Below are positions 32,624 to 35,922 of a stretch of 35,922 bases of DNA, one piece after another. The position numbers and the translations under genes are program-made. The notes beneath the pieces are model-generated. The model saw only the letters and a list, made by a program, of their open reading frames with translations, had not been told where the DNA came from and did no database searches. The number at the start of each line of letters is the position of its first letter. Within the stretch, counting starts at the first letter, position 1. Origin of the DNA: Actinomycetota bacterium (GTDB lineage Bacteria; Actinomycetota; Actinomycetes; S36-B12); NCBI GenBank assembly GCA_009699705.1, contig WLNQ01000004.1, positions 1 to 35,922 of the forward strand, read 5' to 3'.

Positions 32624-33634
32624 ATGGCTGTCGATGTACCCGCTGGGATTCAACCCATTGGTCCCTCAATTCCATCTCCGCAGCGTCGACTTGGGTCAGT
32701 TCGTCGTACATCAACAATTGATGCCATCTGGGAGGGAGACTCCCGAGATGCGCCGATGCAGATATTTGGACGAAGTCGGGATCTTTTCACGCCAGCTGAT
32801 GGGTCATCCCCGGAAGTTTTGCAGGAAGCAGCACTCAATGGAGTTGTCGGTACTGATCGCGTTGTAACTGAGATTTCTTCGCGACCGGAGCTTGAAAATC
32901 TTGAGATTTTAATTGGCCTCAAAGGGGGCTTACGCAGCACAATTGTGGAGACGTTTCCTGATCAAGTGGAGGCAGGCACTCCTCTTTACCTCTTATTAGA
33001 TGACATTTCTGGCGCGACTTTGGTTTCAGGATTCGCTTTCACCCACTGGACCCCACCCGGTGCCAAGTCACTTGTGCAAGAAACGAGTCCAGATCTAAAG
33101 GCAAGGAAATTGAAAATGCTCAATATCTGCGCTGGCTTCCAAGAAGGCGCAAGCGCACTTGGCATTGATGGCCCGGCTGCAGTACACGCGATACAGCCCG
33201 TGGAGAATCTTTCAATTGCAAGTGATCCGGATGCTTGGCATGAGTTGCAAGATCCTGCTGGGATCTCAGCACGACGGTCGCGGCGAATGGATGTTTGGCG
33301 AGAAGGCGATGAATACGTCATTGACGCTTTCTTCCAGGATGCTGGTACCTCGCCGTCTGGCCAACGCATTGCAGTTCACGAGTACACCTTGGCTGCGCGA
33401 GTTAATACAAGCACCGGACTGGTGACCGCGATAAAGGCGATTCCGCAGGTATTGCCGTTTAACGAATGTCCGATGGCCATCATTGCTGTTGAGCGGCTTG
33501 TCGGGCAACCAATACGCGAATTCAGATCACTGGTAAATGAGTTACTGCCCGGTATCGACGGATGCACTCATATGAATGACACGCTTCGCGCGCTTGCTGA
33601 AGTTCCGATACTGGTGAGTCATATACCAGCTTGA
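32624..33634 (+). CDS. DUF2889-type protein, paralogue 3
   Basis: 336 aa from ATG 32624, with GAAAGG upstream; an earlier ATG at 32597 is possible but poorly placed. It repeats the plan of the previous gene: SVRRTSTIDAIWEGD, GRSRDLFTPADG, ICAGFQEGASALG, AWHELQD, RRMDVWREGDEYVIDAFFQD, RIAVHEYTLAARVN, LPFNECPMAI and GCTHMNDTLRALAEVP (Cys314, His316). The 51-nt gap and strong similarity show a tandem duplication of the 31568 gene. Function unknown. Confidence 0.75.
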   Translation: MAVDVPAGIQPIGPSIPSPQRRLGSVRRTSTIDAIWEGDSRDAPMQIFGRSRDLFTPADGSSPEVLQEAALNGVVGTDRVVTEISSRPELENLEILIGLKGGLRSTIVETFPDQVEAGTPLYLLLDDISGATLVSGFAFTHWTPPGAKSLVQETSPDLKARKLKMLNICAGFQEGASALGIDGPAAVHAIQPVENLSIASDPDAWHELQDPAGISARRSRRMDVWREGDEYVIDAFFQDAGTSPSGQRIAVHEYTLAARVNTSTGLVTAIKAIPQVLPFNECPMAIIAVERLVGQPIREFRSLVNELLPGIDGCTHMNDTLRALAEVPILVSHIPA

Positions 33635-33695
33635 TCAATGTTCCGGCTTCGGGAGTGAGCGCTTGGCAGCATGAACCGAAGAATTGCAAGTTTTT

Positions 33696-34289
33696 CTATA
33701 CCGCTGGATCCTTGGGCGGATGCATGAGCGTGACTTCGTCGGTTGAGGTATCCAGAACTGCGTAAGACAGCATTCCATGTGCACCGGGTTCGCGAGAAAA
33801 TACGAGTGAGCCCGGATTAATGACCAAGGTACGTCCAAATCGTTCAACCATTGGTACGTGTGTGTGTCCCAGAATCAAGTAGTCCGCATCAAGTTCGTCA
33901 CAACGCTCGAACAAAGGATCACCCGAATGGAGGTAATGACCCTTCGGCGCCCAAGGGTTGGCGTGCGTCATAAGCAGGGTTTTTCCGTTGATTTGGGTCC
34001 GAATTTCATCAGGTGCAGCTTGGATAGCTTCAAGGTTTGACTTGCGCACATGAGGCGCTGTTCGAGCTCTTTCTCCGAGCCCGCCCATCAGCACCCACTC
34101 GTGGTTTCCCTGTATGTAGCGGATGTTGTGTTCGGTAATGATTTCGGCTACTTCGTTGCTCAGCCGATATTCGTAGTGGGCATCTCCCGCGCAGAGAATC
34201 TCATCGACGCCATCAGCGATCATCGACAACACCGTGCGTTTCAAGTGCTCGTCCTGGCAATGCACATCCGAAACGATGCCAAGCTTCAC
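33696..34289 (-). CDS. Metallophosphoesterase, YfcE/MJ0936-like
   Basis: 197 aa from GTG 34289, which has AAGGAG upstream; ATG 34319 would add ten residues before MKLGIVSDVH. All calcineurin-like motifs are present: SDVHCQ (D-x-H), CAGDAHY (GD), QGNHEWVL (GNHE), LLMTHANPW (His) and ILGHTHVPM (GHTH). This is a small single-domain two-metal phosphodiesterase of the YfcE type; physiological substrates are usually unknown. It stands alone between the DUF2889-type genes and a non-coding stretch and is probably housekeeping. A weak CTTCGG/CCGAAG pairing in the 61-nt convergent gap before it ends near a T-run at 33691. Confidence 0.9.
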   Translation of the reverse strand: MKLGIVSDVHCQDEHLKRTVLSMIADGVDEILCAGDAHYEYRLSNEVAEIITEHNIRYIQGNHEWVLMGGLGERARTAPHVRKSNLEAIQAAPDEIRTQINGKTLLMTHANPWAPKGHYLHSGDPLFERCDELDADYLILGHTHVPMVERFGRTLVINPGSLVFSREPGAHGMLSYAVLDTSTDEVTLMHPPKDPAV

Positions 34290-34648
34290 AGTTGCTCCTT
34301 GTTGGTAAAAATGCCTCATTTCGACTCTATGCCAGTCATGACAAGGTCACAGCGAATCCCCAGAAATAGTTCATCTTTAACGAGAAGGCAAAGGGCCCGC
34401 CAGCGACACCAAGGCAGAAAGGCAGGCCAATGCACGGCAAGGTCCACGCCGCTTGGCGGAGCCTGCAATGAAAGTCACACGTCCAGAGGTGCCCAAACCC
34501 CCTCTGAAAAACCGGTAAAGCTGAAAAATCTGGGCATGGGAGGCAGATCACATGCCCTTGGGCTTACCATCAGAGCCAACGAACCGCCACAATCTGAGTC
34601 CCACCTCGTTCTACCTTGGACGACGGTGTGCCCTGAAAGGAATACTCA
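34290..34648. other. 359-nt gene-free stretch with consecutive hairpins
   Basis: No convincing gene on either strand; longer open frames here are shadows of the phosphoesterase. On the plus strand there are stacked inverted repeats: GCAGGC 34422-34427 with GCCTGC 34461-34466 enclosing CGCC-GCTT-GGCG (34447-34458); CAGAGG 34484-34489 with CCTCTG 34501-34506; GGGCATG 34532-34538 with CATGCCC 34551-34557. I looked for cores of RNase P RNA, tmRNA, SRP RNA and common riboswitches and did not recognise any. It may hold an unannotated structured RNA plus promoters for both flanking genes. Confidence 0.4.
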
Positions 34649-34945
34649 ATGCCAGTAGCACCAGGTGCCCGTCTCCGTAACAACACTTCGGCCTGTGAAG
34701 TCGTCGTTGTGAAGGCCCCAACCCAGGCCGGAGAACTTTCGTGCGCGGGCGTCGTTATGACGACCGAAGCTCGAGAAGGATCAGCCACTGCAGGCGCAGG
34801 CGAAGTCATCGCCCTTGGAAAGCGTTACAGCAATGAAGAAGTTGGAATCGAAGTACTCGTTGTTGCTCCAGGCGAGGGTCCTTTGACCTTCGAAGGTGCA
34901 GAACTCACACAGAAGCAGGCGACTGCTCTTCCAGCATCTGACTAA
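34649..34945 (+). CDS. Small protein of unknown function, 98 aa
   Basis: Starts at ATG 34649 behind AAAGGA. N-terminal RLRNNTSACEVVVVKAP and ELSCAGVVM carry two Cys 20 residues apart, followed by a beta-rich, acidic remainder (EVGIEVLVVAPGEGPLTFEG). No membrane segment. The C-E-V-V-V-V-x-AP...L-x-C-x-G pattern reminds me of short uncharacterised actinobacterial proteins; I cannot name a family. It is monocistronic with its own terminator, and base usage matches the neighbours, so it looks like a real gene. Confidence 0.75.
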   Translation: MPVAPGARLRNNTSACEVVVVKAPTQAGELSCAGVVMTTEAREGSATAGAGEVIALGKRYSNEEVGIEVLVVAPGEGPLTFEGAELTQKQATALPASD

Positions 34946-34952
34946 TACACCG

Positions 34953-34992
34953 ACACAAAGAAGCGCCCGGAAATCCGGGCGCTTCTTTGTGT
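34953..34992 (+). terminator. Terminator after the 98-aa protein gene
   Basis: Eighteen-bp perfect inverted repeat (34953-34970 with 34975-34992) around an AAAT loop, starting 8 nt after the stop. The 3' arm is T-rich (CTTCTTTGTGT), but no long T-run follows. Confidence 0.85.
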
Positions 34993-35059
34993 TCGCAGCA
35001 TGGCCCGAAACAACCGTCGTTGAATGTGATCATCTAGCAATTACTCAAGGAGAAATGAA

Positions 35060-35860
35060 ATGACTGAAGTGAACCCAGATGTTCTAGTTGAGCGTCGTGG
35101 CCACGTCATGCTCATCACGATCAATCGTGAAGCAGCTCGTAACGCAGTGAATGAAAACGTGTGTCTTGGTGTTGGTGATGCGCTTACTGAAGCAGAAAAC
35201 GACATTGATATTCGCGCCATCGTCTTGACCGGTGCAGGGGATAAGTCATTTTGCGCGGGAGCAGATCTCAAAGCAATCGCTGCGGGACAACGAATCATTC
35301 CTGAAGGCGAAGAGCGCGCGAAGTGGGGTCTAGCCGGTTTCGTCGGCCACTACGTCAGCAAGCCAACTATCGCAGCAGTGAATGGTTTTGCGGTCGGTGG
35401 TGGAATGGAAATTTGCATGGCGGCAGACTTCATCATCGCTGCGGATCACGCGCAGTTTGGTTTGCCAGAAGTGAAGCGCGGTCTTGTCGCTGGAGCTGGT
35501 GGGGCATTTCGCATCATGGAACAAATTCCTCAGCGGGTGGCTTTGGAGATGCTCTTGACGGGTGAGACCATCGATGCGCAGCGCGCTCTTGAATTGAACT
35601 TCGTCAATCGCGTGGTGCCATACGCAGACCTCTTGGAGACCGCAATGGCTTTCGCTGAAGCGATCGCTGACAATGCGCCGTTATCTGTCAAGGCCAGCAA
35701 GAGAATCGCTCGTCAGTACTACGGTGATAACCGCCCAGCTGATGACGCTCGCTGGGAGCACACGAAGGAAGAATCGAAGATCACCCACGGTTCCGCTGAT
35801 TCTGTTGAAGGGCCGAAGGCCTTCGCAGAAAAGCGCAAGCCGGTTTGGACTGGCCGCTAG
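35060..35860 (+). CDS. Enoyl-CoA hydratase (crotonase family), canonical
   Basis: 266 aa, standard length. Oxyanion-hole blocks GAGDKSFCAGADLKAIA and VNGFAVGGGMEICMAAD; the Glu in FGLPEVKRGLVAGAGG matches the first catalytic glutamate of crotonase; MLLTGETIDAQRALELNFVNRVV and the C-terminal EGPKAFAEKRKPVWTGR are typical. ATG 35060 follows AAGGAG; a nearby ATG at 35055 stops at once. More orthodox than the 27577 protein and likely a true hydratase (or 2-(1,2-epoxy)-type relative) for a medium acyl-CoA. It is separated from the rest by terminators on both sides, so it is its own unit. Confidence 0.92.
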   Translation: MTEVNPDVLVERRGHVMLITINREAARNAVNENVCLGVGDALTEAENDIDIRAIVLTGAGDKSFCAGADLKAIAAGQRIIPEGEERAKWGLAGFVGHYVSKPTIAAVNGFAVGGGMEICMAADFIIAADHAQFGLPEVKRGLVAGAGGAFRIMEQIPQRVALEMLLTGETIDAQRALELNFVNRVVPYADLLETAMAFAEAIADNAPLSVKASKRIARQYYGDNRPADDARWEHTKEESKITHGSADSVEGPKAFAEKRKPVWTGR

Positions 35861-35872
35861 CACTCTCAGCAA

Positions 35873-35921
35873 TATAAAAGAGAAGTGCCCGTGGCATTGC
35901 CCCCGGGACATCTCTTTTATA
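35873..35921 (+). terminator. Terminator after the second crotonase gene
   Basis: TATAAAAGAGA at 35873-35883 pairs with TCTCTTTTATA at 35911-35921, with an inner imperfect GC-rich helix (TGCCCG/CGGGACA). The T-rich 3' arm suits termination on the plus strand and the A-rich 5' arm suits it on the minus strand, so it may act in both directions. The window ends here. Confidence 0.85.
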
Positions 35922-35922
35922 A

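Noticed and set aside
34050-34658. 202-aa open frame running from the phosphoesterase through the non-coding stretch
   Set aside because: Its first half is antisense to the phosphoesterase and its second half has no coding character; it would also overlap the 98-aa gene's start.
1-35922. CRISPR arrays, tRNA genes, insertion sequences and prophage genes
   Set aside because: No regularly spaced repeats, no tRNA T-loop-like GGTTCGAATC with matching acceptor arms, and no transposase, integrase or phage proteins were seen on reading both strands; a tRNA or Rfam scan would settle small RNAs.

Overview
The window is a 35.9-kb stretch of bacterial chromosome that is almost entirely CoA-thioester catabolism. 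Moderate base composition, frequent GTG and TTG starts, an F420-type (luciferase-like) oxidoreductase, and several families best known from mycobacterial and rhodococcal sterol side-chain degradation all point to an actinobacterium, probably an uncultured or aquatic one. The lineage is inference. No rRNA, tRNA, CRISPR, transposase or phage gene was seen.

Layout. 2-1242: the end of a branched-chain-type ABC transporter (livG fragment, livF) closed by a strong terminator. 1264-9520 (+): class III CoA-transferase, two tandem MFS paralogues, a DUF2889-type protein, a split acyl-CoA dehydrogenase pair and a FadA5-like thiolase. 9715-15174 (+): acyl-CoA ligase, DUF35/thiolase-like module A, a 3-hydroxyisobutyrate-dehydrogenase-type protein, an SDR and a NUDIX hydrolase. 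21341-15171 (-): a fused double acyl-CoA dehydrogenase, a third MFS, an F420-type oxidoreductase and DUF35/thiolase module B. 22712-21480 (-): a second class III CoA-transferase, divergent from an amidohydrolase (22929-24071, +). 24212-28986 (+): Hsd4A-like SDR, MaoC hydratase, DUF35/thiolase-like module C, a crotonase and an SRPBCC protein. 31412-28987 (-): SDR and DUF35/thiolase-like module D, divergent from two tandem DUF2889-type genes (31568-33634, +). 33696-35922: a phosphodiesterase (-), a 359-nt gene-free stretch with stacked hairpins, a 98-aa protein and a second crotonase.

How it fits together. CoA activation (ligase, two CoA-transferases), alpha,beta-desaturation (one split and one fused dehydrogenase), hydration (MaoC, two crotonases), dehydrogenation (SDRs), and thiolytic or retro-aldol C-C cleavage (FadA5-like thiolase, four DUF35/thiolase-like pairs) are all present. 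This matches the chemistry of a branched or alicyclic side chain such as that of sterols or bile acids. No steroid ring-cleavage genes are in the window, so the substrate stays open. The most unusual points are four DUF35/thiolase-like modules of at least two catalytic types, three diverged DUF2889-type paralogues tied to the same operons, and a repeated GTAA-N3-TTAY palindrome in the central divergent promoter region.
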